Source: JBEKTY01 sp049515555 (GTDB taxonomy: Bacteria; Planctomycetota; Planctomycetia; Pirellulales; Thermoguttaceae). Taken from it: a stretch of DNA of 24,048 nt. The stretch is taken from assembly GCA_049515555.1 (NCBI GenBank), contig JBEKTY010000129.1, forward strand, positions 1 through 24,048. The letters run 5' to 3'. Made by a program: the position numbers and the translations under genes. Positions 15,864-23,185 of this stretch are shown here, one piece after another. Position 1 is the first letter of the stretch. Every line of letters begins with the position of its first letter. The notes under the pieces were generated by a model. That model was not told the origin of the DNA, ran no database searches, and saw only the letters and a program-made list of their open reading frames with translations.

Positions 15864-17237
15864 ATGCATGTGACGACGACAAATGCGGGTTCCTTGCCCC
15901 AAGCCGGCGCGGCGATGGTGCTGCTGGCGGCGCTGGTCATCGGCGGCGCCTTCCTGATGATCGAGCATTACATCACCGCGCCGCGCAGCGACGATTTTGC
16001 GGCGCAGACGCAAGACATTCAAACGGCGACGGTGGAAGGCAACTCCCTGCGCCAACTGGCGTTCGTGACGCTGGCCTTGTTCGGAGCCGTCTGCCTGGCC
16101 TGCGCCGACCGGCAATCGCTGCGTTTCCGCGGCCTCCTGCCGCTGCTCTTGCTGTTCTACTTGGCATGGTGCCTGGCGAGCACGGCCTGGGCCAGCGACA
16201 TCCCCTTGACCATCCGGCGTCTGGGAGCGCTGGTCTGCTTCTCGATCGGCGCCGTCGGCGTCGGCCGGCAACTTTCCTTGCGCCAACTGTGCGTGACAGC
16301 GCTCTGCGTCACAACGACGTATGCCTTCCTCGGTGTGCTCGTCGAGCTCCGTCTGGACGCCTTCCATCCCTGGAACGGCGAGTACCGCTTTGCCGGGAGC
16401 GTGCATCCGAACCTCCAAGCCTCCTATTGCGCGGTGCTGTGCCTGGCCGCGATCTGCCTGGCGAGCCGGCAGACGGCGGTGCGGCCCCTGCTCATCGGCC
16501 TGGCCGTGCTGGGCGGCGGCTTCCTGCTGCTGACCAAGTCGCGCACTACAACCATGGCCTTCCTCGTCGCACTGGCGGCGCTGGGTTGGGTCAGAAGCCC
16601 CAGCCGGAGGCAGATTACGGCGGGGCTGCTCTTCGGCGGGTTGGCCTTGGCGCTCGTTCTGGCCGTGCTCCTGGGCTGCATGGACTTGGGGGGAAGCCTG
16701 GTCGACGTCGCCTTGATGGGGCGGTCCGAAGGCGCGGTTTCGCTCACCGGGCGAATCCCCTTGTGGATCGAATTGTTCGACTGCGTTCGCGACCGACTCT
16801 TGTTCGGCTTCGGCTACGGCAGCTTCTGGGACCCCGAACATGTCTTGACCGCCTCCGCGGTCGTGGGCTCCGGCGTTTCGCACGCGCACTCGGCCTACAT
16901 GGAAACGCTGGTGAACGTGGGCCTCGTCGGCGTCGTGACCTTGACGTTCGCCGTGGCGCTAGCCATCGGCCGCACGGCGCGCGAGTGTCGTCACACGCGC
17001 GACGCCGGCTGCGATTTCCTCTTCGCCCTGCTGGCGTACGGCGCGTTCCAATCCCTTCTGGAATCGATGTTCGTGGATACCGCCTGCATTCCTTTCTTGA
17101 CCGCTTGCGGCCTGGCGCGCCTGGCGCTGGCTCCGGCGGACGCGGCGCCGCGCGACGGCGGCCATCAGCGGGGCGCCGACGAACACGCCTTCTCCGGCTA
17201 TGGTCCTTCCTATCCTTGTCGGGATTCACAGCCATGA
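15864..17237 (+). CDS. Wzy-type O-antigen/exopolysaccharide polymerase
   Basis: A 457-residue membrane protein of the O-antigen ligase/polymerase superfamily (PF04932), which joins flipped repeat units in the periplasm. About eleven hydrophobic segments are visible. The diagnostic part is the large periplasmic loop: GEYRFAGSVHPNLQASYCA, then LLTKSRTTT, then SLTGRIPLWIELFDCVRDRLLFGFGYGSFW and, after it, SHAHSAYMETLVNVGLVG. Together these give the H-P-N, S-R-T and G-R...W/H-A-H-S patterns of the family. The ATG at 15864 is chosen because GGAAG stands before it and the hydrophobic N-terminus starts there, although the frame is open much further up as a shadow of the wzx-like gene. The stop overlaps the next ATG in an ATGA. 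Confidence 0.88.
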   Translation: MHVTTTNAGSLPQAGAAMVLLAALVIGGAFLMIEHYITAPRSDDFAAQTQDIQTATVEGNSLRQLAFVTLALFGAVCLACADRQSLRFRGLLPLLLLFYLAWCLASTAWASDIPLTIRRLGALVCFSIGAVGVGRQLSLRQLCVTALCVTTTYAFLGVLVELRLDAFHPWNGEYRFAGSVHPNLQASYCAVLCLAAICLASRQTAVRPLLIGLAVLGGGFLLLTKSRTTTMAFLVALAALGWVRSPSRRQITAGLLFGGLALALVLAVLLGCMDLGGSLVDVALMGRSEGAVSLTGRIPLWIELFDCVRDRLLFGFGYGSFWDPEHVLTASAVVGSGVSHAHSAYMETLVNVGLVGVVTLTFAVALAIGRTARECRHTRDAGCDFLFALLAYGAFQSLLESMFVDTACIPFLTACGLARLALAPADAAPRDGGHQRGADEHAFSGYGPSYPCRDSQP

Positions 17238-18235
17238 CCTGCCCCGATGTCACCGTCGTCGTGTGCACCTACAACCGGGCGGAGTTGCTGCGCCGCGCCC
17301 TGGGCAGTCTGGCCGTCTTGGAGACCGCGGGGAAGTTCACCTACGAAGTGCTCGTCGTCAACAACGGATCGAGCGACTCCACCAACGCCGTGACCGACGA
17401 GGTCGCGCGGTATGCGCCCGTGGCCGTGCGGCGCGTCGATGAGCCCCGCAGCGGCATAGCTTTTTCGCGCAACTGCGGGATTGCCGCGGCCCGGGGCGAG
17501 TGGATTGCCTTCTTCGACGACGACCAGTTGGCCGACCCGCGCTGGCTGCTGGAACTGTTGACGCTGGCACGGGAGAAGGGGGCGCGCTCGGCGGCGGGGG
17601 CGCGCACCTTGCTGCTTCCGGATGGAAAGCAGCCTCCCCTGCCGCCCCTGTGCCGCTTGCTCCTGGGCGAAGACTGCGGCGGCGAGGTCTCCCAGCACCG
17701 CTACGGCAGCAAAGCGGCGCCGAACACGGGGAACTTCCTGATCCATCGTACCGTGTTCGACGAAGCGGGGACCTTCGACGAGGCCCTGGCCATGTCCGGC
17801 GAAGACAGCTATCTCTACTACAAGATGCAGCAGGCCGGGATCAACGTGTGGTACACGCCCGCGGCCCTGGTCCAGCACGTGATTCCGGCGCACCGGCTGC
17901 AAGACGATTATTTCCGCTGGACCTGCCTGCGCCACGGCTGGATCATGGCGCGAGTATACTGGCGCGAGTTCGGCCTTTTGGTCCGTCTGCTGGTTTTCAC
18001 GGCGCGGCTGGGGCAGGCCGTGGCCGTGTTTGCGCCGCGCCTGCTGTGGGCCCGCGTGCGGCGCAACGAGGAGCAGGCCCTGGCCACGCGCTGCCGGCTG
18101 TGGCGCGCGGAAGGGTACTTTCGCGGAACCCTGCGTTACGCGGCGCCGCGATGGTTTGCCCAGGAAGCTCTAGTCGCCCAATTGGCTTTCCGTAACGAAC
18201 AACAGCAATTCGCTTCGCAGGGCGCCGCCCGATGA
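17234..18235 (+). CDS. Family 2 glycosyltransferase
   Basis: A 333-residue GT-A fold, family 2 transferase that would add one sugar to the lipid-linked repeat unit at the cytoplasmic face. The N-terminal strand is DVTVVVCTYNRAELL, the nucleotide site VLVVNNGSSDST, the metal-binding DDD in FFDDDQLADPRW and the acceptor-side GEDSYLYYKMQQAG. The C-terminal 100 residues form a basic, partly hydrophobic tail (YWREFGLLVRLLVFTARLG) that may attach to the membrane. The start overlaps the polymerase stop by four bases (ATGA) and the end overlaps the next start in the same way, so translation is probably coupled. Donor and acceptor are not predictable. Confidence 0.92.
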   Translation: MTCPDVTVVVCTYNRAELLRRALGSLAVLETAGKFTYEVLVVNNGSSDSTNAVTDEVARYAPVAVRRVDEPRSGIAFSRNCGIAAARGEWIAFFDDDQLADPRWLLELLTLAREKGARSAAGARTLLLPDGKQPPLPPLCRLLLGEDCGGEVSQHRYGSKAAPNTGNFLIHRTVFDEAGTFDEALAMSGEDSYLYYKMQQAGINVWYTPAALVQHVIPAHRLQDDYFRWTCLRHGWIMARVYWREFGLLVRLLVFTARLGQAVAVFAPRLLWARVRRNEEQALATRCRLWRAEGYFRGTLRYAAPRWFAQEALVAQLAFRNEQQQFASQGAAR

Positions 18236-19431
18236 AAGTCCTGTTGTGCCACAACTACTACCTGCAAGCCGGCGGCGAGGACGTGGTCTTCGCCGACGAG
18301 GCGGCCATGCTCGAAGGGCACGGGCACCAGGTGCTGCGTTACACGCTGCACAACAAAATCATCGAGCACATGCCCCGCTGGCGGCTTGCGCGACGCACCG
18401 TCTGGAACCCGCAGAGTTATCGCGAGCTGCGCGAGCTGATCCGCCGCGAGCGCCCGCAGATCATGCACTGCACGAACACGTTTCCCTTGATCTCGCCCGC
18501 CGCCTACTATGCGGCCCGGGCCGAGGACGTGCCCGTCGTGCAGTCGTTGCACAACTATCGCCTGCTGGGGGCCGTCGGAAATCGTCTGGCCCACGGCGAA
18601 GTCAGTGGCCCCGGCCCGATTCGGGCTGGTTCCTGGCAGTTCTTCTGGAGCGGCGGCTACCGCGGAAGCCGCCCGGCGACCGCGGTCCTCCTGGCAATGC
18701 TCACGTGGCACGGCTTGATCCGCACCTGGACGCGGGCCGTCGACAGGTACATCGCACTTTCGGAGTTCTCGCGGCGGCAGTTCGTCGAGCACGGCTTTCC
18801 GGCCGACAAGGTCGTCGTCAAGCCGAACTGCGTGGGCTGCAATGGGGGCCCCGGGGCCGGGGCAGGCGGCTACGCCGTGTTTGTCGGGCGCCTTACGCCG
18901 GAGAAGGGCATCCGCACGCTGCTGGAGGCGTGGCCGCTGCTGGACCGGCCCACGCCGCTGAAGATCATCGGTGACGGCCCGCTGGCCGAACAGGTCAAGG
19001 CCGCGGCCCGCGCCGATCCCAACATTCAGTGGATGGGACGAGTTTCTTTGGAAGACGCCATGGCGGTGGTCGGCGATGCCGCGTGCCTGGTCTTTCCTTC
19101 GGTCTGGTTCGAGACCTTCGGACGGACGATCATCGAAGCCTTTGCCGCCGGGACTCCCGTCGTCGCCGCGAAACGCGGGCCCTCGATCGAGTTGGTGGAC
19201 GAGGGGCGGACGGGCCTCTTTTTCGAGCCCGGCAATGCGGCTGATCTCGCCGCCAAGGTTCGGCTGTTGACGGCCGATCCCGGCAAGCTTGCCAACATGC
19301 GCCGCGCGGCACGCTCGGAATTCGAGCGGAAGTACACCGCGGAAATCAATTACGGCCGCCTCATGCAAATCTACAACCAGGTCTTGCGCGCCCCGCGCGA
19401 ACAACTTCAGACCCAAGGAGCCGGTCAATGA
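18232..19431 (+). CDS. Family 4 glycosyltransferase
   Basis: A 399-residue GT-B fold, family 4 retaining transferase. The N-terminal domain starts MKVLLCHNYYLQAGGEDVV; the donor domain contains FVGRLTPEKGIRTLLEAW, the E-x7-E motif in FETFGRTIIEAFAAGTPVVA and GLFFEPGNAADLA. In the relatives I remember, the central part reads roughly HNYRL-C...V-C-E-x-C...H-x-C-YRGS. Here HNYRLLGAVGNRLAHGEVS is followed by a segment ending GGYRGS, so the cysteines of that small motif are absent. The ATGA overlap at 18232 and at 19428 couples it to both neighbours. It would add one sugar of the repeat unit; which one is unknown. Confidence 0.9.
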   Translation: MKVLLCHNYYLQAGGEDVVFADEAAMLEGHGHQVLRYTLHNKIIEHMPRWRLARRTVWNPQSYRELRELIRRERPQIMHCTNTFPLISPAAYYAARAEDVPVVQSLHNYRLLGAVGNRLAHGEVSGPGPIRAGSWQFFWSGGYRGSRPATAVLLAMLTWHGLIRTWTRAVDRYIALSEFSRRQFVEHGFPADKVVVKPNCVGCNGGPGAGAGGYAVFVGRLTPEKGIRTLLEAWPLLDRPTPLKIIGDGPLAEQVKAAARADPNIQWMGRVSLEDAMAVVGDAACLVFPSVWFETFGRTIIEAFAAGTPVVAAKRGPSIELVDEGRTGLFFEPGNAADLAAKVRLLTADPGKLANMRRAARSEFERKYTAEINYGRLMQIYNQVLRAPREQLQTQGAGQ

Positions 19432-20240
19432 CAGCCGTCAGTCCGCGGCAGCCGATCGTATGGCCCGAAAAGCGCGACGTGTTCGGGATCCAGATGAGCG
19501 CCACCACGTATGACGAGACGGTGGAGCTGATCCTCGAGGCCGCGCGGCGGCGCGCGCCGGCGATCGTCTCCTTCCACCCGGCGTACAGCGTAGTCACCAG
19601 CAGCGACGATTTGCAGTTGCGCACCAAAGTCAACACGTTCGAGATCGTGGCCCCCGACGGTCAGCCGGTACGTTGGGCATTGAACCTGCTGCACGGAACC
19701 CGGCTGCCCGAGCGCGTTTGCGGCCCGGAGACGATGCTCCGTCTGTGCCGCCGGTGTGCTGAAGAGGGAGTGCCGGTCTACCTCTATGGCGGCGCACCCG
19801 ACGTGCTGGAGGCGCTCGAGGCCAATCTGAAAGAGCAGTTTCCGGGCTTGCAAGTGGCCGGGGCCTATTCGCCGCCCTTTCGCCCCCTAACGCCCGACGA
19901 GGATGAAGCCGCGGTCCGGGCGATCAACGAGAGCGGGGCGGGGATGGTCTTCCTCGGTCTGGGATACCCCAAGCAGGATCTTTTCGCTTACGAGCACCGT
20001 CGGCGGATCGTGCCCGTACAACTGTGTGTCGGCGCAGCGTTCGACTTTCACGCCGGTCGAACGCCGCGCGCCCCCCACTGGATGCAGCGATGGGGCTTGG
20101 AGTGGTGTCACCGCCTGGCCCAGGAACCTCAACGGCTCTGGCGGAGATATCTGGTGGGCAACACGCTTTTTCTGGCGAAACTCGCCCGCGCTCTTTTTCG
20201 CTGGCGCGTGCCGCGGACGCCGGCCGGCAAGCGTTCCTGA
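19428..20240 (+). CDS. WecG/TagA/CpsF-family glycosyltransferase (GT26)
   Basis: A 270-residue enzyme of family GT26, whose members add N-acetylmannosamine-type or related sugars to a lipid-linked acceptor. Family blocks in order: FGIQMSATTYDETVELI, APDGQPVRWA (in place of the common ADG-x-G-VV), CGPETMLRLC, YLYGGAPDVLEALE, GLGYPKQDLFAYEH (the G-x-P-K-Q-E motif with Asp), CVGAAFDFHAGRTPRAP and GLEWCHRLAQEPQRLWRRY. Length is normal for the family. The start is within an ATGA overlap with the GT4 gene and has AAGGAG seven bases upstream, a strong ribosome site. The basic C-terminus fits attachment to the membrane surface. Confidence 0.93.
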   Translation: MTAVSPRQPIVWPEKRDVFGIQMSATTYDETVELILEAARRRAPAIVSFHPAYSVVTSSDDLQLRTKVNTFEIVAPDGQPVRWALNLLHGTRLPERVCGPETMLRLCRRCAEEGVPVYLYGGAPDVLEALEANLKEQFPGLQVAGAYSPPFRPLTPDEDEAAVRAINESGAGMVFLGLGYPKQDLFAYEHRRRIVPVQLCVGAAFDFHAGRTPRAPHWMQRWGLEWCHRLAQEPQRLWRRYLVGNTLFLAKLARALFRWRVPRTPAGKRS

Positions 20241-20308
20241 GGCCAACGCTGCTGTCGCATACTAGCTACGGAACACCGCTCGAAGGATAAGCGCACTGAG
20301 AGGCTGTC

Positions 20309-21262
20309 ATGTCGCGCATCGTGGAAAGCCTGCGGCACACTTTTCGCCACGCCGTTTATCGCTACGACGACTTGCAGGAAAAGGGCTTCCTGGAAGGCCT
20401 CCTCTCCGACCTCGAGCGCCGGCTTGGCGACCGCGCCGGCCAATACGAGTTCGTGCTGTACTCCAGCGCCGACAACACGGCTCTGCCCGACGCGCTCGCC
20501 TCCGCGAGCCCGCGAAAGCGGGTGCTGATCTACATCTCCGACGAGATGAGCCGCGTGCCCCGACATCTTTGCGACAAGTTCTTCGCCATTTTCAAGTGTT
20601 ACCTGCCGTCGGACCGCGGCCTGCCCGACAACCTGTTTCCGCTGCCCTTGGGTTGTACGGCGGGAGTCGCGGATCGGCCGGTGCGCGCGCCGGCCGAACG
20701 CTCCGTCAACGTCTTCTTTTCCGGCAACCTCAACCGGAACCGCGTGCCGCTTTACCGCGAGTTGACCTGGCTTCGACACTTGCCCTGCCCAGCCCGGTCG
20801 GTGCCGCGGCTGATGCATCGTGCGGGATGGCTGCCGCGGGACTGCTCGCGCATCTTTCCCGCGTCGCACATTACGTTCACCGGCGGGTTCCAACGCGGGA
20901 TGTCCGGCGAGGACTACTGCCGCATGCTGTACGACGCCAAGATCGCCCTCTGTCCTTGCGGTTTTGTCAGCCGCGAGAGCTTTCGGCATTACGAGGCCCT
21001 GCGTGCGGGCTGCGTCGTCATTTCCGAGCCCTTGCCGGACACGCGGTTCTACCGCGGATCGCCCATCATCGTCCTGGACAATTGGTGCAACCTGCGGCGC
21101 GTGGTGCAAGACCTCTTGCGCGAGCCGGAGCGATTGCAGACACTCCACCACCAAACGCGGAAGTGGTGGCAGGACGTGTGCTGCGAGGAGGCCGTGGCGC
21201 GCTTCATGAAAGACAAACTGGATCTCCTCGAGAATGCTCGTTCGCCAAGCGGCGAACCGTGA
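20309..21262 (+). CDS. Exostosin-like (GT47-type) glycosyltransferase
   Basis: A 317-residue protein I assign to the exostosin-like/GT-B glycosyltransferases. The clearest evidence is the C-terminal half: NVFFSGNLNRNRVPLYREL, then YCRMLYDAKIALCPCGFVSRE, then FRHYEALRAGCVVISEPLPDT and SPIIVLDNWCNLRRVVQDLL. This is the exostosin pattern of a donor domain with an E-A-L-R-A-G-C-V-P-like turn. The start is supported by GAGAGG before the ATG. It is separated from the GT26 gene by 68 bases, the largest gap in the operon, so it may be partly independent. The last codons run close to the PQQ gene. Acceptor and donor are unknown, and assignment to GT47 rather than another GT-B family is tentative. Confidence 0.72.
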   Translation: MSRIVESLRHTFRHAVYRYDDLQEKGFLEGLLSDLERRLGDRAGQYEFVLYSSADNTALPDALASASPRKRVLIYISDEMSRVPRHLCDKFFAIFKCYLPSDRGLPDNLFPLPLGCTAGVADRPVRAPAERSVNVFFSGNLNRNRVPLYRELTWLRHLPCPARSVPRLMHRAGWLPRDCSRIFPASHITFTGGFQRGMSGEDYCRMLYDAKIALCPCGFVSRESFRHYEALRAGCVVISEPLPDTRFYRGSPIIVLDNWCNLRRVVQDLLREPERLQTLHHQTRKWWQDVCCEEAVARFMKDKLDLLENARSPSGEP

Positions 21263-21294
21263 CCTATGCCGCATTAAAATGGAGCGTCCGGCGC

Positions 21295-22608
21295 ATGAAC
21301 AGGGTGATTCGCACGAGTTGGGTACTCGGGCTGCTGACGGGTTGGGCGGCGTGTAATGGTCAACTACTGGCCGACGATTGGCCGCAATGGCGCGGCCCGA
21401 CCCGCGACGGCGTGTGGAAGGAGACGGGCGTTTTGCAGCGCTTCTCCGGCCCGCAGCTTCCCATCCGCTGGCGGGCGAATATCGGCAGTGGCTACAGCGG
21501 ACCCACCGTGGCCGATGGCCGAGTGTACGTCACCGACCGTCAGAGTGAACCGCAGCCGGTGGAGCGCGTGCACTGCTTCGACCGGCTAACGGGTCGCCGC
21601 CTGTGGAGCTTCGCTTACGACTGCCCCTATCGCGACGTGGGCTACACGGCGGGCCCGCGGGCGAGCGTCTCCATCGACGAGGGCCGCGCTTACGCCCTGG
21701 GCACCATGGGCCACGTGCACTGCCTGGACGCGGCCACCGGAAAGCTCCTGTGGCGGAAGCGGCCGGGGGTGGACTACCACCCTCGCCTGCCGATCTGGGG
21801 CCTGGCCGCCGCGCCGCTGGTCGATCGCGATCTGCTGATCGTCCAGCTCGGCGCCGAGGAGGGGTGCCTGGTGGCCTGGGACAAGCGCAGCGGCGCCGAG
21901 CGCTGGCGGGCACTGGACGATCCGGCCTCCTATTCGGCCCCCATCATCGTCCGGCAGGCCGGCCGGCGGGTTCTGGTCTGCTGGACGGGCGCGGGCGTGG
22001 TGGGCCTTGATCCGGCCTCCGGCGCGGTGTATTGGAAATACCCGATGCCGCCGAGCCGTATGGTGATCAACGTCCCGACCCCCGTCGTTTGCAGCGACCG
22101 CCTGTTCCTGACGGGGTTTTACGACGGCGCCTTGATGCTCAGGCTGTGTCAGGACGAGCCGCGGGTCGAGAAGCTCTGGCGGCGGCAGGGGGCCAGCGAG
22201 CGGCAGACCGATGCCCTGCACGCCATGATCAGCACGCCGTACATGGAGGGCGACTACGTGTACGGCGTAGATAGCTATGGCGAGCTGCGATGCCTCGATG
22301 CGCGGACCGGGGACCGCATCTGGGAAGACTTGCACGCGGTGCCCAAGGCCCGCTGGGCCACGATCCACATGGTCCGCAACGGCCAGCGGACATGGATGTT
22401 CAACGAGCGCGGCGAGCTGATCATCGGCACGCTATCGCCCCGCGGATTCCAGGAGATCAGCCGCACGAAGCTGCTCGAGCCCACCGTTGGGCAGTTGCCC
22501 CAGCGCAGCGGCGTCTGCTGGTCGCATCCGGCCTACGCCTGCCGGCACATCTTCGCCCGCAACGACCGGGAATTGGTCTGCGCCAGCTTGACACCTTTTC
22601 CTGACTGA
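21295..22608 (+). CDS. Secreted PQQ-like beta-propeller repeat protein
   Basis: A 437-residue exported protein with an eight-bladed propeller built of PQQ/quinoprotein-type repeats (PF13360 family). The signal peptide (hydrophobic VLGLLTGWAA) is cut before DDWPQWRGP, a mature start I associate with planctomycete propeller proteins. Blades are visible as VHCFDRLTGRRLWSFAYD, VHCLDAATGKLLWRK, LVAWDKRSGAERW, VVGLDPASGAVYWKYP and LRCLDARTGDRIWEDL. Such proteins are thought to be scaffolds or interaction platforms rather than enzymes, and PQQ binding is not implied. The ATG at 21295 is chosen for its GGAG ten bases before it and for the signal peptide that follows. The last residues, LTPFPD, and the TGA stop come from a 17-base tandem repeat, so the native C-terminus probably ended near VCASL. 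Confidence 0.88.
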   Translation: MNRVIRTSWVLGLLTGWAACNGQLLADDWPQWRGPTRDGVWKETGVLQRFSGPQLPIRWRANIGSGYSGPTVADGRVYVTDRQSEPQPVERVHCFDRLTGRRLWSFAYDCPYRDVGYTAGPRASVSIDEGRAYALGTMGHVHCLDAATGKLLWRKRPGVDYHPRLPIWGLAAAPLVDRDLLIVQLGAEEGCLVAWDKRSGAERWRALDDPASYSAPIIVRQAGRRVLVCWTGAGVVGLDPASGAVYWKYPMPPSRMVINVPTPVVCSDRLFLTGFYDGALMLRLCQDEPRVEKLWRRQGASERQTDALHAMISTPYMEGDYVYGVDSYGELRCLDARTGDRIWEDLHAVPKARWATIHMVRNGQRTWMFNERGELIIGTLSPRGFQEISRTKLLEPTVGQLPQRSGVCWSHPAYACRHIFARNDRELVCASLTPFPD

Positions 22609-22622
22609 CACCTTTTCCTGAC
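22589..22622 (+). repeat. Perfect 17-bp tandem duplication across the PQQ gene stop
   Basis: TGACACCTTTTCCTGAC occurs twice without a gap (22589-22605 and 22606-22622). The TGA opening the second copy is the stop codon of the PQQ protein. The motif belongs with the hairpin that follows and looks like the edge of a dispersed repeat element. Confidence 0.9.
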
Positions 22623-22649
22623 CCGACGTGGTACTTCCGACGGGTCAGG
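22617..22649 (+). repeat. Hairpin: REP-like element or terminator after the PQQ gene
   Basis: CCTGACCCGACG (22617-22628) pairs with CGACGGGTCAGG (22638-22649) with one mismatch around the loop TGGTACTTC. No run of T follows, so a rho-independent terminator is not clear. Together with the adjacent 17-base repeats it resembles small palindromic elements spread by REP-associated transposases; this origin is inference. Confidence 0.6.
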
Positions 22650-22909
22650 GAACGGAGATTCGCCGCCGCTGCATCACGCAGCCGACCGACCACCCAGCAA
22701 TCTTGCTGGCGCACCTGCGGTTGAACCTCTCCGCCACCCGTCCAACGGCGGGGTATGTAGTGAAGACTTTCAGGATCCCGCCCTTACGCCGCAAGCACTT
22801 GCGTCAACAACTGACGAACTTGGGTTAGCGGTAAGCGGCTTCTGTCAGGGCCTCTTGCACCTTCGGCACCCCGATAGCGGAGGGGCTACCCGGGTCCGCC
22901 GTCCGTCTT

Positions 22910-22937
22910 CCGGCGGCTGTTAGCCGCCGGCTGTTTT
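22910..22937 (+). terminator. Possible rho-independent terminator
   Basis: CCGGCGGCT (22910-22918) and AGCCGCCGG (22922-22930) form a perfect 9-base-pair stem with a GTT loop, followed by CTGTTTT. The stem is very GC-rich and the T run short. It lies about 300 bases after the PQQ gene, which is distant but possible; it could also be a dispersed repeat. Confidence 0.4.
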
Positions 22938-22938
22938 C

Positions 22939-22994
22939 CGCCTTCCACCTTCCGCCTTCGGCCTTCGGCCTTCATCCTTCCGCTCTTTGCCTTC
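22939..22994. repeat. Heptanucleotide repeat, about 8 units
   Basis: A 7-base period of the form NNCCTTC holds over eight units: CGCCTTC, CACCTTC, CGCCTTC, GGCCTTC twice, ATCCTTC, the decayed CGCTCTT, and TGCCTTC. It starts just after the hairpin at 22910-22930. It is non-coding. Confidence 0.85.
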
Positions 22995-23122
22995 TGCACG
23001 ATCGTTACGGCCGGCAGAATCGCTAGGCGTGGATCACCGCTTGGCCTGCCCGGTTCGGGTGCACCGCGGCGATTTGTATGCTAGATAACCGTGGGCCGGA
23101 ATCGTTGGTTCTTGGGGCCAAA

Positions 23123-23166
23123 GGGGACAGTCCCATTTTCGTCGGACGAAAATCGGGACAGTCCCC
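23123..23166. repeat. REP-like palindromic element in the motA leader
   Basis: A 44-base element built as GGGGACAGTCCC, ATTTTCG, spacer TCGGA, CGAAAAT, C, GGGACAGTCCCC. The inner ATTTTCG/CGAAAAT arms are perfect, and each end (GGGAC-A-GTCCC) is a small palindrome by itself, so two hairpins or one large one can form. It sits 19 bases before the motA start codon and extends the motA frame upstream without a stop. Confidence 0.8.
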
Positions 23167-23185
23167 GTCAGCGGCGGGGCGGGGA

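Larger units (their letters stand above)
22650..23122. other. Intergenic region without a recognisable gene
   Basis: The stretch contains a strong hairpin at 22910-22930, a heptamer array at 22939-22994 and otherwise nothing I can name. A 66-codon frame (22628-22828) has no family resemblance and no ribosome site. I see no promoter of good quality for the downstream motA, though it must lie in this region unless it is read from upstream. Confidence 0.5.

Noticed and set aside
22628..22828. 66-codon frame after the PQQ gene
   Set aside because: Starts inside the hairpin element, has no ribosome site and resembles nothing.
23078..23185. N-terminal extension of MotA
   Set aside because: The extra residues are mostly translated palindromic repeat; MotA homology and a good ribosome site begin at 23186.
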